NCBI GenBank assembly: GCA_038244815.1
Contig: JBBRTB010000012.1
Location: 62,001-126,000 of the forward strand
Direction: 5' to 3'
From: DASVHS01 sp038244815
Lineage (GTDB): Bacteria; Acidobacteriota; Thermoanaerobaculia; Gp7-AA8
DNA length: 64,000 bases
In this document: positions 34,611 to 45,616 of the stretch, in pieces
Position numbering within the stretch: position 1 is the stretch's first letter
Layout of the letters: the number at the start of each line of letters is the position of its first letter
The notes under the pieces: model-generated
Seen by the model: the letters and a program-made list of their open reading frames with translations, nothing else
What the model was told of the DNA's origin: nothing
Database searches by the model: none
Position numbers and translations under genes: made by a program

Positions 34611-35240
34611 TCAGGTGGATGCGGGTTTCATGGCTCTGGCGATGAAATGGCTGTACGGAAAACGCAGGAAATCGGTGACTATCCGAGCATCGAGCTGCAA
34701 AAAATGCTCCTTCAGCAACCGCGAGTATGCATCGGGAGATCTCACATTGCGGCCGCGGTCCATTGCGATGAACAGCCGCGCCACCTTCGATTGGTGATCG
34801 TGTACGGTCGGATCGCTGGAAACAAGCACGCCGCCTACCCGAAGGTAGCGGTGCGCGGCAGCCACGAGGTGGCGAGCATTCTCATCATCGAGATGATGCA
34901 GGACACCCCTGGCCACTACAAAGTCGAATGCATCCGGGTCGAGCGGTATTCCCTCGGCCACGCCTGCACAGAAGAAGCTGCCGCGATGGCCATACCGGCG
35001 GCGCGCGGCTTCGATGTAAGCGGCATTCGGATCAAAGCCCGCATAGTCGACCGACGAGGGCAGATCGTCGAGAAGTGAGCCGGTGCCACAGCCAGCATCG
35101 AGCAGCCGGGCGCCTGGAAACGGTCGCAGAAACTCTTCGACGAATCGCTTTCTCGCTGAGCGGGCGCCAAGCAGTCTCTGCAGGCGCTCGTAAGCCGCCG
35201 CCCGACCGAGAACGCTGTAGATTCCACCCGATCGCTGCAT
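34611..35240 (-). CDS. class I SAM-dependent methyltransferase
   Basis: The 209-residue protein shows the SAM-binding motif ARLLDAGCGTGSLLDDLPSS, then the acidic motif YAGFDPNAAYIEAARRRYGH and DFVVARGVLHHLDDENARHL. This is a typical Rossmann methyltransferase for a small molecule or lipid. The ATG at 35240 shares a base with the stop of the flavoprotein gene (TGATG); a GTG three bases earlier is an alternative. The two genes are thus coupled. The methyl acceptor cannot be predicted. Confidence 0.87.
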   Translation of the reverse strand: MQRSGGIYSVLGRAAAYERLQRLLGARSARKRFVEEFLRPFPGARLLDAGCGTGSLLDDLPSSVDYAGFDPNAAYIEAARRRYGHRGSFFCAGVAEGIPLDPDAFDFVVARGVLHHLDDENARHLVAAAHRYLRVGGVLVSSDPTVHDHQSKVARLFIAMDRGRNVRSPDAYSRLLKEHFLQLDARIVTDFLRFPYSHFIARAMKPAST

Positions 35241-36259
35241 CACGAGGGAAAGGACTGCGATGGAGGGGTCCGCGCGCAGATGCCATGCGTGCTGCAGATC
35301 TGGCGCATGGCTGCCGCGGCACTGTTGAAAGCGAGAATGATCGAACCCCCTTTTTTGCCTGCCGTCAGATCGCCGGCCAGAAACAATCCCGGAACCGACG
35401 TCTCGAACGACCGGGTCAAGTACGGCCAGGGACCATCGAAGGCGATGCCGATCGACTTCAAAAAGTTCTCCGGTGTGGTTCCACCGAGCGCGTAGATCAC
35501 GCGATCGGCCTGCAGCGACTCATCCCCGGGCAGCCGCACGCGAATCCTCTCTCCGTCCGGCTCCAGTCCCTCGATGTCGGATCCCAGCAGGATCGTCAGC
35601 TTCCCCATCTGCCGCAACGCCAGAACGCTGTCGCGGTTGATCGGATTGGGCCGGTTCAACTCCTCGCCGCGGTACGAGAGAACGACACGGTTGCCCTGCT
35701 GCACGAGAAACTGGCAATACTCAGTGGCGGTATCGCCGCCACCGACAACGACGACATCCTTGCCGCGGATCTCTTCGCTGGTGACGTCGAAATGAACCTT
35801 GTCCCTGAGGGCGCGCGGAATCGGATACGAAGGTTGCTTCGGCCTGCCGATGATTCCGATGGCGATGACGAGGACGCGGGCGCGATAGGCGCCCAGAGAC
35901 GACTCCACGCGCAGCGATCCATCCTTTTCACGGGCGATGCGGTAAACCTCTTCGCGGTAGTGCACGTCGACGCCGGAGTCGCGGATGGCCCGATCGAGAT
36001 AGGTCAGCGTTTCCTCGCGCGTGAGGTCGGGAATGCAGAGGACTCCATCGCAGCGGGCCACGATGCCTTTGTAATTCGCCAGCACCGGTTTCGCCTGCGG
36101 GTAATACTTGCGGATGATCCACGAGTGAGCCTCCGCTTTCTCGAGGATGACGATCCGTTCCGCGGGCACACCCGCGGCCCGCGCTTCAGCGGCGAGAGCG
36201 ATTCCGGCCGGCCCCGCGCCCACCACGAGAAGATCGAAGACCTGCGGCCCGTCAGCCAT
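35240..36259 (-). CDS. thioredoxin reductase-like FAD/NAD(P) oxidoreductase (YpdA-like)
   Basis: From the ATG at 36259, preceded by AAGGG, the protein has 339 residues. Motifs are the FAD site LLVVGAGPAGIALAAEARAA, the NAD(P) site GKDVVVVGGGDTATEYCQFL and the C-terminal FAD contact VPGLFLAGDLTAGKKGGSII. There is no CxxC between the domains, so it is not a classical thioredoxin reductase. YpdA-type bacillithiol-disulfide reductases and ferredoxin-NADP reductases share this layout. A bacilliredoxin lies at 1.5-2.0 kb, which makes a thiol-redox role attractive but unproved. It overlaps the methyltransferase start by one base. Confidence 0.82.
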   Translation of the reverse strand: MADGPQVFDLLVVGAGPAGIALAAEARAAGVPAERIVILEKAEAHSWIIRKYYPQAKPVLANYKGIVARCDGVLCIPDLTREETLTYLDRAIRDSGVDVHYREEVYRIAREKDGSLRVESSLGAYRARVLVIAIGIIGRPKQPSYPIPRALRDKVHFDVTSEEIRGKDVVVVGGGDTATEYCQFLVQQGNRVVLSYRGEELNRPNPINRDSVLALRQMGKLTILLGSDIEGLEPDGERIRVRLPGDESLQADRVIYALGGTTPENFLKSIGIAFDGPWPYLTRSFETSVPGLFLAGDLTAGKKGGSIILAFNSAAAAMRQICSTHGICARTPPSQSFPS

Positions 36260-36369
36260 AGCCCTTTCTCGCGTACAGATCCATGGTGTCACAGGCTCCG
36301 CGCTGAGAGTGTACTGCGATCGAACGCGGCATCAGCGTTCCGGGATGGCCGGTCCATCCTCGAACCGAC

Positions 36370-38376
36370 TCAGGCCGGCGCGGGCAGCGCGATTCGCGCC
36401 ACCTGATCGACGAGCTCGAAGGGATCGATGGGCTTGGAGAGATAGGCATCGAAGCGCCCATGCTCCTCGACCGCCGCGGGAAATGCGGACAGCGCCACGA
36501 CCTTGATCCCAGTCCCGGAGGCGCGCTCCCGCAGCGCCCGCGTGAAGGCGTAGCCGTCGAACTCCGGCATGGCGATGTCCGTGATGACGAGATCCGGTTT
36601 GTGCTCCTCGATGGCCTCGAGCGCGGGTTTCCCGGAGTCGAACGCGCGAAGGCTGGCGCCCGCGCCGCTGAGAACCGCGGAGACCATCTTGCGCGATTGC
36701 TCGTCGTCATCGACCAGGACGATGTCCAGCCCCCGCAGCCGGCTTCCATGCCTGAAAGCGTCGCCGAATCCCGCCTTCACCGCGTCCGCGTCCGTGCCGG
36801 CGGCGAGGACCGGCAGGGTCACCGTGAACGTGGCGCCTTTGCCGCGCCCTTCACTGAACGCGGTCACCGTTCCGCCGTGGGCCTCCACGATGTAGCGCAC
36901 GATCGATAGGCCCAGACCGAGTCCGCCGTGCGTGCGCGTCTGCGGTGTTTCGGCCTGCCGGAACGGCTCGAACACGTGCCGGAGAAACTCCGGATCGATC
37001 CCTTCGCCGCTATCGGTGACGGAGATCTGCAGTTGCAAGGGGCCCCGCTGGGCACTGACCCGAACCGATCCGTTGAGCTGAGTGAACTTCACACCGTTGG
37101 CGATGAGATTCCAGAGCACCTGCTGGAGCCGCACCGGATCGGCCACGATCGTTCCGAGATCCGGCGCCAGCTCCGTGGCCAGCGTAATCTGCTTCGCATC
37201 GGCGGTCGCGCGCACCGCCTCGACGGCATTCATGATCACGTGCGACACTTCCGCGGTCTCGGGCGACAGCCGCAGCTTTCCGGAAACGACCCGCGAGACA
37301 TCGAGGATGTCGTCGATGAGCCGTGCCTGAAGTTGCGCACCTCCGGAGATGGCGCTGACGGCCTCGACGAACATCGGATCGCTGGGCAACATCGTCGGCA
37401 GGAGACGCGACCATCCCAGAATCGCCGTCATGGGCGTCCGCAGTTCGTGCGAGAGCGTCATCAGGAATTCGTCCTTGGCCCGGTTCGCTTCCTGTGCCGC
37501 CTGGTATGACGCCTCGGCGATCCGCCTCGCTTCCTCCGCGTGCATCCGCGCCTCGCGTTGCGCGAGCAGCGATCGCTGCGTCTCCTCTGCCTCTTTGCGG
37601 TCGGTGATGTCGCGCGTCACCTTGCCGAAACCGCGCAACCTGCCACGCTCGTCGTGCACGGCCGTGATGACCACGTTCGCCCAGAAACGGCTGCCGTCCT
37701 TGCGAATGCGCCACCCCTCGTCTTCGACGCTGCCGCGCTCCCTGGCGATCTCCAGTTCGCGTGCCGGCTTGCCGTTGCGGATGTCTTCTTCGCTGTAGAA
37801 CGTCGAGAAGTGACGGCCGATGATCTCCTGGGGCGTGTAACCCTTGATCTTCTGCGCGCCCGTGTTCCACGTCGCCACATTGCCCTCGGGGTCGAGCATG
37901 AAAATGGCGTAGTCCCGAACCGAGGAGACCAGGAGCTGGAAGATCTCGGCGCTCTGCCGCAGCGTCTCCGTCGCGTCGCGCCACCCGGTCATGTCGCGGG
38001 TGACTTTCGCAAAGCCGCGGACAGTGCCGTCGTTGTTGCGGAGAACGCTGATCACCGTGTTGGCCCAGAAGGGGGAGCCGTCCTTGCGGATCCGCCATCC
38101 CTCGTCCTCGACGCGATCGTCACGTGCGGCGACCTCGAGCTCCTGCTGCGGCTTCCGATTTGCCAGATCGTCCGGCCCGTAGAACAGCGTGAACTTCCGG
38201 CCGACGACCTCCTCCTCGGTGTAGCCCATGATTCGCCGCGCGCCGGTGTTCCATGTACGGATTTCCCCGTCCGGACCGAGCAGAAAGATGGCGTAGTCCA
38301 GCACCGCGTCGACCAGCAACGCGAACTCTTCGGCCCGCGAGATCGAGCGCTGCGGATGACCTTCGTGATCAGCCAT
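36370..38376 (-). CDS. PAS-PAS hybrid histidine kinase with receiver
   Basis: From the ATG at 38376 the protein has 668 residues. Two very similar PAS domains (DYAIFLLGPDGEIRTWNTGA and DYAIFMLDPEGNVATWNTGA) both end in GFAKVTRD/GFGKVTRD. The HisKA motif is LMTLSHELRTPMTAILGWSR (His near 309), and the ATPase has DSGEGIDPEFLRHVFEPFRQ and GGLGLGLSIVRYIVEAHGG. The C-terminal receiver has DIVLVDDDEQ and VITDIAMPEFDGYAF. No membrane helix is seen, so it senses a cytosolic signal. Upstream in-frame codons to 38427 are open but lack PAS sequence. It stands alone between a flavoprotein gene and a DUF3597 gene. Confidence 0.9.
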   Translation of the reverse strand: MADHEGHPQRSISRAEEFALLVDAVLDYAIFLLGPDGEIRTWNTGARRIMGYTEEEVVGRKFTLFYGPDDLANRKPQQELEVAARDDRVEDEGWRIRKDGSPFWANTVISVLRNNDGTVRGFAKVTRDMTGWRDATETLRQSAEIFQLLVSSVRDYAIFMLDPEGNVATWNTGAQKIKGYTPQEIIGRHFSTFYSEEDIRNGKPARELEIARERGSVEDEGWRIRKDGSRFWANVVITAVHDERGRLRGFGKVTRDITDRKEAEETQRSLLAQREARMHAEEARRIAEASYQAAQEANRAKDEFLMTLSHELRTPMTAILGWSRLLPTMLPSDPMFVEAVSAISGGAQLQARLIDDILDVSRVVSGKLRLSPETAEVSHVIMNAVEAVRATADAKQITLATELAPDLGTIVADPVRLQQVLWNLIANGVKFTQLNGSVRVSAQRGPLQLQISVTDSGEGIDPEFLRHVFEPFRQAETPQTRTHGGLGLGLSIVRYIVEAHGGTVTAFSEGRGKGATFTVTLPVLAAGTDADAVKAGFGDAFRHGSRLRGLDIVLVDDDEQSRKMVSAVLSGAGASLRAFDSGKPALEAIEEHKPDLVITDIAMPEFDGYAFTRALRERASGTGIKVVALSAFPAAVEEHGRFDAYLSKPIDPFELVDQVARIALPAPA

Positions 38377-38427
38377 AGGACGATGATAGCGCCGGCCCGC
38401 GGTGTCGGCGCGAGCCGGCCAGACCAC

Positions 38428-38847
38428 TCAGTGCGCGAGGAGCTCCTGTGGAACGTGGCCGCCGTTCGCGGCGAGCTTCTTCATGACCTCTTTGTGAAGC
38501 CAGATATTCATCGTGGCCGAATCGTTCGTGTCGCCCGTGTAGTGAAGATCGGCCGCAAGCGCTTTGCGCGCGGTCATGCTGCTGTCCATCCCCACGAGCT
38601 TCATCAGGTCGACGATGGAGTGCTTCCAGTCGAGCTTCTCGCTTTTCGCCGCCGCGAGCTTGTCGAGCGTCGCGGCGACGTCGACCGGAGCGGCCGTGGC
38701 CGTGGCGCCGCCGGGCGGCACACCCTGCCGCGCTGCCGCGGACACGCGTGACTCCGGCGAGACACCCGGCCGTGCCGCATCCGGCGGAGCGACCGCGTCC
38801 GCGCTGGAGCGGAAGATTTTCTGCATCAGATCGTTGAACATTCCCAT
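38428..38847 (-). CDS. DUF3597 family protein
   Basis: The ATG at 38847 is preceded by AGGAG at six bases and gives a 139-residue protein that starts MGMFNDLMQKIF. An Ala/Pro/Gly-rich linker follows, then the conserved C-terminal domain: VAATLDKLAAAKSEKLDWKH, SIVDLMKLVGMDSS and ELAADL-like ALAADLHYTGDTNDSA, ending with NIWLHKEVMKKLAANGG. This is DUF3597, whose C-terminal fold is helical and LysM-associated in some genomes. Function is unknown. Annotating from the earlier open codons would add 23 residues without support. Confidence 0.85.
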   Translation of the reverse strand: MGMFNDLMQKIFRSSADAVAPPDAARPGVSPESRVSAAARQGVPPGGATATAAPVDVAATLDKLAAAKSEKLDWKHSIVDLMKLVGMDSSMTARKALAADLHYTGDTNDSATMNIWLHKEVMKKLAANGGHVPQELLAH

Positions 38848-38983
38848 ATTCGTCTCCTGCAGCATCTCTGCTGCGGCTGTAGAACGACACGGCCCACGAT
38901 CGATCGTGCAGCACATCCTCTGCCACTGATCTCGAGCCGACTCATGACGCCTCGCCGCAAGATCCGGTCCACCCCCACCCCGA

Positions 38984-39820
38984 TCACTTCCGCTCCTGTG
39001 CGTAGACGTGTGTGAACTCCAGTCCGAAGAAAAAGATCTCCGCGGACCAGTACGCCCACAGCAGCACCACCACGATCGACGCGCCGGCGCCGAACGCCGA
39101 TCCCACCGCCGCTTTCCCGAGGTAGATCCCCAGCGCGAACTTCCCGATGACGAAGAGGATGGCCGTCACCAGCGCGCCGCGTCGCACGGCGCGCCATTCG
39201 ACGCGCGGTTGGACGAGGTAGCGGAACACACCCGCGAAGAGCGCCGTCAGGACGAACGTCGAGACGACGAGTTGCACCGCGTGCCACAACCATTCGCCGC
39301 CCACGAGGCGGGCCGCCGCGTACCGCCCGGTCACCGCGATCGCACCGTCGGCGATGACCGAAAGCATCACCACCAGAACCGCGGCGAAGACGAAGACCAT
39401 CGATGCCAGCCTCTTCTCCAATGACCGGGGCTTGCCAGCGTCATCCGCACCTTCGTGCCAGATGGTGCGGATGGCCTCGTCGATCTGCCGGTACACCCCG
39501 GTGACGCCGAAGTAGAGCGTGATGAGGCCGAAGATCGTGGCCAGCCATCCCGGTCTGCGCGCGGCGGCGTCCTTGATCATCGCCGCAATGGCCACACCGG
39601 CGGCGGATCCGACGCTGCTGACGATGCGGTTCAGAATCTCGCGCTCAGCCTGCTGTCTGCCGATGAATGCTCCGGCAACGGCAATGGCAAAGAGGAGGAT
39701 CGGGGCGATCGAAAACAGCAGGTAAAAGGCCAGCGCCGCTCCAAAACGGGACGGATCGTGGCGTCTGAACGCTCCCAGCGAGAGACGGATCGCCGTCACC
39801 AGTCGTGGTCGTTTCGACAT
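38984..39820 (-). CDS. YihY/BrkB family inner-membrane protein
   Basis: The 278-residue protein, starting MSKRPRLVTAIRLSLGAFRR, has six hydrophobic segments. These include ALAFYLLFSIAPILLFAIAV, WLATIFGLITLYFGVTGVYR and IVVVLLWAYWSAEIFFFGLE, with the closing family signature FGLEFTHVYAQERK. YihY/BrkB proteins were once called ribonuclease BN; their real function is uncertain and may be transport. The open frame runs another 414 codons upstream but there it is antisense to the hybrid kinase at 39.97 kb. It is monocistronic and divergent from that kinase. Confidence 0.88.
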   Translation of the reverse strand: MSKRPRLVTAIRLSLGAFRRHDPSRFGAALAFYLLFSIAPILLFAIAVAGAFIGRQQAEREILNRIVSSVGSAAGVAIAAMIKDAAARRPGWLATIFGLITLYFGVTGVYRQIDEAIRTIWHEGADDAGKPRSLEKRLASMVFVFAAVLVVMLSVIADGAIAVTGRYAAARLVGGEWLWHAVQLVVSTFVLTALFAGVFRYLVQPRVEWRAVRRGALVTAILFVIGKFALGIYLGKAAVGSAFGAGASIVVVLLWAYWSAEIFFFGLEFTHVYAQERK

Positions 39821-39964
39821 CGGGCACCACGATACGCCGCGAAACGCGGAACACGGCTCATAACATGCATTGATTGAGGCAGTAACTCGTTCGTCGATAT
39901 ACCGACTCACTTTATCGACTGCCCGCGCCTTGCGATCGCGACCGGTTGAATCAGGAGACGATCC

Positions 39965-42411
<2,447 letters not shown>

Positions 42412-42415
<4 letters not shown>

Positions 42416-42798
42416 CCACGATCCTCATCGTCGAAGACAACGAGATGAACCGTGACATGTTGTCGCGCCGTCTGCACCGCAATGGATTCCAGATCCTGAT
42501 CGCCGTGGACGGAGCAATGGGCGTGGCCGTGGCGGGCGAGAAGAGGCCGGATCTCATCCTCATGGACATGAGCCTGCCCATCATGGATGGCTGGGAGGCC
42601 ACGCGCAGGCTGAAGGCCGACGACGTTCTCAGGCACATACCCATCATCGCCCTGACCGCCCATGCCATGGCCAACGACCGCGACAAGGCACTGGAAGCGG
42701 GCTGCGATGAATACGACACGAAACCGATCGAGCTGCCCCGGCTGCTCGAAAAGATCGAGGCGCTCCTGCTGGCGCGGATTGCGGAGCCGCCGCGATGA
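42412..42798 (+). CDS. single-domain response regulator (DivK/CheY-like)
   Basis: A 128-residue receiver with nothing attached: TTILIVEDNEMNRDMLSRRL (acidic pocket), ILMDMSLPIMDGWEATRRLK (phosphoacceptor Asp), IPIIALTAHAMANDRDKALE (Thr switch) and the conserved lysine in YDTKPIELPRLLEKIEAL. It matches DivK-like regulators that shuttle phosphate between kinases. Its start overlaps the hybrid kinase stop (ATGA) and its own stop overlaps the next kinase start (ATGA), so the three are translationally coupled. It probably receives phosphate from either flanking kinase. Confidence 0.93.
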
Positions 42799-44201
42799 GC
42801 AGCGTCCCCTCGCAGCTCCTCCACGACCTGCGCAGTCCTCTCAATCAGATCATCGGCTACTCGGAGATCCTCACCGAGGAGGTGGAAGGTCCGGGGAGCG
42901 AAGGATTCGTCACCGATCTCCAGAAGATCCGAAGCGCAGGCCTCTCGATGCTGGCCATCATCGAGCAGAACTTCACTCCCCATGACGGGAGCGCCGCTGT
43001 CTCATTCGAAGAACCGGACGGCGACATCACGGTCACCGGAAGCGTCGAGCAACCGGTCGCTCTCGAGCCCGGCCTGCTCCTCGTCGTGGACGACGATGCC
43101 GACAACCGTGACGTGCTCTCCCGCCGGCTGACGCGCCAGGGGCACAACGTCAGGACCGCCAGCAGCGGCGCGGAGGCTCTTCGCGCGATGCGCGCGTCCC
43201 CGTTCGACCTCGTTCTGCTCGACATCATGATGCCCGACATGGACGGCTACGAAGTCCTCGGCCGCATCAAGACCGACAGGCAGCTGGCCCACGTCCCGGT
43301 CATCATGATCTCCGCGCTCAGTGAAGTGCAGTCGGTCGTGCGCTGCATCGAAGCCGGCGCGGACGACTACCTCTCCAAGCCGTTCAACCCCACGCTGCTG
43401 AAAGCGCGCATCGGAGCGTCCCTGGAACGCAAGCGTTCCCGCGATCGCGAGTCATTGATGTTCGAAGAGCTGCAGACGAACTACGACCGGCTGCAGGAGC
43501 TCGAGAAACGCCGCGACGACATGCGCAACATGATCGTCCACGATCTCCGCACGCCGCTGACCTCGGTCCTCGCCGGTGTGGCCATGCTCGAGAAGCACGG
43601 CGAATTGAACGACACGCAGCGCGACATGATGAGCATCGCCGTCCGCAATGGTCAGAAACTCGTCGGAATGATCAACGACCTGCTCGACGTCGAGAAGATA
43701 GAGTCAGGCGCGGCGCAACTGCACTTCGAGAAGCTGTCGCCCGCCGCGCTCGTGGCCAACGCTCTCGAGCAGACCGCCTGGCTCGCCGAAGACGAGAAGA
43801 CCTCACTCGTGAGCGAGATCGCGCCCGGACTGGCCGATTTCACCGGCGATCAGAACAAGGTCAGCCGCACGCTGGTCAACCTCGTCGCCAACGCCATCAA
43901 GTTCACCCGTGCCGGTACGGTCACGATTGCCGTGTCCGCCGGCGACACCGGGGACATCCGTTTCGCCGTCCGCGACACCGGTGAAGGCATCCCGGCCGAG
44001 GCGCTGGGGCGGATCTTCGAGAAGTTCGGCCAACTCGACTCCCGCCGCGCCGGTACCGGCCTCGGCCTGGCATTCTGCAGGCTGGTGGTCGAGGCCCACG
44101 GCGGAACCATCACGGTCGAGAGCACCCCCGGAATCGGGAGCACGTTCGCCTTCACGATTCCAGTTTCGCACGGTCCGGCGCCCCGAGCGCACACGGCCTG
44201 A
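42795..44201 (+). CDS. receiver-first histidine kinase with an extra N-terminal H-box fragment
   Basis: The 468-residue protein has an unusual order. Residues 1-60 resemble an isolated HisKA segment (SQLLHDLRSPLNQIIGYSEI) without an ATPase. A receiver follows (LLVVDDDADNRDVLSRRLTR, LLDIMMPDMDGYEVL, about 95-215), then a short coiled coil (ELQTNYDRLQELEKRRDDMR). A complete kinase core completes it: MIVHDLRTPLTSVLAGVAML (His near 248), DTGEGIPAEALGRIFEKFGQ and GTGLGLAFCRLVVEAHGG. Receiver-kinase proteins of this order typically respond to phosphorylation by another kinase. It ends the three-gene phosphorelay operon. Confidence 0.9.
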   Translation: MSSVPSQLLHDLRSPLNQIIGYSEILTEEVEGPGSEGFVTDLQKIRSAGLSMLAIIEQNFTPHDGSAAVSFEEPDGDITVTGSVEQPVALEPGLLLVVDDDADNRDVLSRRLTRQGHNVRTASSGAEALRAMRASPFDLVLLDIMMPDMDGYEVLGRIKTDRQLAHVPVIMISALSEVQSVVRCIEAGADDYLSKPFNPTLLKARIGASLERKRSRDRESLMFEELQTNYDRLQELEKRRDDMRNMIVHDLRTPLTSVLAGVAMLEKHGELNDTQRDMMSIAVRNGQKLVGMINDLLDVEKIESGAAQLHFEKLSPAALVANALEQTAWLAEDEKTSLVSEIAPGLADFTGDQNKVSRTLVNLVANAIKFTRAGTVTIAVSAGDTGDIRFAVRDTGEGIPAEALGRIFEKFGQLDSRRAGTGLGLAFCRLVVEAHGGTITVESTPGIGSTFAFTIPVSHGPAPRAHTA

Positions 44202-44281
44202 CGTCACACGCCACCATCGTCGGTGACCGCGGTACTCCCCTGTCCGGATCACACCATCTATTAATGGATGGGAGGCGTCGC

Positions 44282-44881
44282 ATGAAACGACTCGTTCTGA
44301 TCGTTTTTTGTCTGTTCCTGACCGCGTCGGTCGCGGCGGCCGCGCGCGATCAGCTCTCATCCGAGACTCGCAACATCGTCGAGAAAGCCCTGGCAAACGA
44401 GCAGGAAGCGGTGGCGCGCTACAACGCCTACGCTCTCAAAGCGACCGAAGAGGGGTACCTCGGCGCGGCGTCGCTGTTCCGGGCGTGCGCTCGAGCCGAA
44501 TCGATCCACGCGCAGCGTTTCGCCGAAGTCCTGGGGATGGCCACCCTTCCGGAACGGACATTCGACATCACCGTCCGGTCGACGGATGACAACCTGCGCA
44601 CTTCGCTGGCAGCAGAAACCGCGGAGCGCGACAGCGTGTATCACGACGCCATCGCCACCGCCCGGCGGCACGGCGAAGACAAGGTGGCGAAGCTGTTCGA
44701 TGAAACGCGCGACGTCGAAACCGAGCACGCCAATCTCCAGGCGGCCGCGATGCGCGATCTGTCGAACATGAAGGCGCCGAACGACTACTACGTGTGCGAG
44801 CGTTGCGGCTACACGACGGAGATCAATCTCCCGCGCTGCCCTTCCTGCCAGCACGCCGCTCACCTCTCGAAGGTGCAGTAG
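44282..44881 (+). CDS. exported rubrerythrin-like protein with C-terminal rubredoxin-type site
   Basis: The 199-residue protein begins with a signal peptide (MKRLVLIVFCLFLTASVAAA), which is unusual for rubrerythrin. The ferritin-like domain shows VEKALANEQEAVARYNAYAL, FRACARAESIHAQRFAEVLG and ETRDVETEHANLQAAAMRDL, placing the di-iron Glu and His ligands. The end YVCERCGYTTEINLPRCPSC is a rubredoxin-like zinc/iron site with four cysteines. Rubrerythrins reduce peroxide with electrons from a redox partner. GGGAGGCG precedes the ATG. Export would put the enzyme in the periplasm, next to the tetraheme cytochrome encoded convergently. Confidence 0.88.
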   Translation: MKRLVLIVFCLFLTASVAAAARDQLSSETRNIVEKALANEQEAVARYNAYALKATEEGYLGAASLFRACARAESIHAQRFAEVLGMATLPERTFDITVRSTDDNLRTSLAAETAERDSVYHDAIATARRHGEDKVAKLFDETRDVETEHANLQAAAMRDLSNMKAPNDYYVCERCGYTTEINLPRCPSCQHAAHLSKVQ

Positions 44882-44957
44882 CACCGGGCCGCGTCGGCAA
44901 GTAGGTCGAGCAGCCCGCGACGGCGACGAGAGCGAACGCCAGAACCGGCTTCATCAT
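44823..44957 (-). CDS. possible small lipoprotein
   Basis: Twelve bases after the tetraheme cytochrome stop, an ATG pair opens a 44-residue frame with a lipoprotein signal (MKPVLAFALVAVAGCSTYLP, lipobox AVAGC) and a short basic tail. Its last 59 bases run antisense under the rubrerythrin 3' end. The signal is clean but the mature part is tiny and there is no strong ribosome-binding site, so it may be a remnant. Confidence 0.4.
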   Translation of the reverse strand: MMKPVLAFALVAVAGCSTYLPTRPGATAPSRGERRAGRKGSAGD

Positions 44958-44968
44958 CCAGCTGCGCG

Positions 44969-45349
44969 TTACGCCTTGACATGGCAACCGGTGCACGCGA
45001 CAGGCCCTTTCTTCTCGGCTTTGTGGCACTTGATGCAGTCGATGTGGAAGGGGTTCTTCGTCAGGCTCATCTCACGCATGCCGGGAACGTCCTTCGCGGG
45101 ATCGAGATGGCAGGAGGTGCAGGCGGCCACCTTTTCGGTGCTCTTCGCGGTCAGGCCCTTCTGGGTGTGATGGCAGGTCTCGCAGTTCGGGGCAAGCTTC
45201 GTGGCATGCCTGGCGTGGCTGAAGGGTACGGCCGGCTGCTTTTTGGCTGCGGCCTTGATCACGATCTTTCCCGGAAGCTCGCCCCCCATCGCCTGGATTC
45301 CAACGAAACAAAAAGAGGCTGCAGTCAAGAGCGCAAGAAGTCGTCGCAT
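44969..45349 (-). CDS. periplasmic tetraheme cytochrome c (class III/c7-like)
   Basis: From the ATG at 45349, behind a strong GGAGGAG, the protein has 126 residues with a signal (MRRLLALLTAASFCFVGIQA). Four heme c sites follow: CETCHH, CTSCH, CIKCH and CTGCH. Additional histidines (FSHARHATKL, NPFHIDCIKC) can serve as distal ligands. Such small multiheme proteins carry electrons in the periplasm. Upstream open codons add 20 residues without support. It is divergent from the ba3-like oxidase operon that starts 132 bases away and is a plausible electron donor or carrier for it or for the exported rubrerythrin. Confidence 0.88.
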   Translation of the reverse strand: MRRLLALLTAASFCFVGIQAMGGELPGKIVIKAAAKKQPAVPFSHARHATKLAPNCETCHHTQKGLTAKSTEKVAACTSCHLDPAKDVPGMREMSLTKNPFHIDCIKCHKAEKKGPVACTGCHVKA

Positions 45350-45481
45350 ATTGCTCCTCCCGGTGAGACGCATCATTGGGCCTGCTGCCTGAATCACCGC
45401 CAGTGACATTCGTCACGACACGGGGTGACCGCCACCGCCGGGCCGGATGTGCGGCGCAGCGGAAGATCTTCAGGAGTTCTC

Positions 45482-45613
45482 ATGCAAGAGAAACCGACTG
45501 AACCTGCCGGGTCATTTTTTCCGCGCGGCGCGGTGGCGTTCTTCGCCGCCATGATTGTTTTCTACGGCGCCTTCTGGCTTCTCATCATGGCCATCATGGT
45601 GCGGCGAGGCTGA
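45482..45613 (+). CDS. cytochrome c oxidase subunit IIa-like small membrane protein
   Basis: A 43-residue protein with a single membrane helix (VAFFAAMIVFYGAFWLLIMA) after a short polar head (MQEKPTEPAGSFFPRG). This matches the size and position of subunit IIa of ba3-type oxidases. AGGAG lies five bases before the ATG at 45482, and the subunit II gene starts three bases after its stop. It is the first gene of the oxidase operon. The helix replaces one that is missing from the short subunit II. An annotation starting 19 codons earlier is possible but unsupported. Confidence 0.8.
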   Translation: MQEKPTEPAGSFFPRGAVAFFAAMIVFYGAFWLLIMAIMVRRG

Positions 45614-45616
45614 GCG

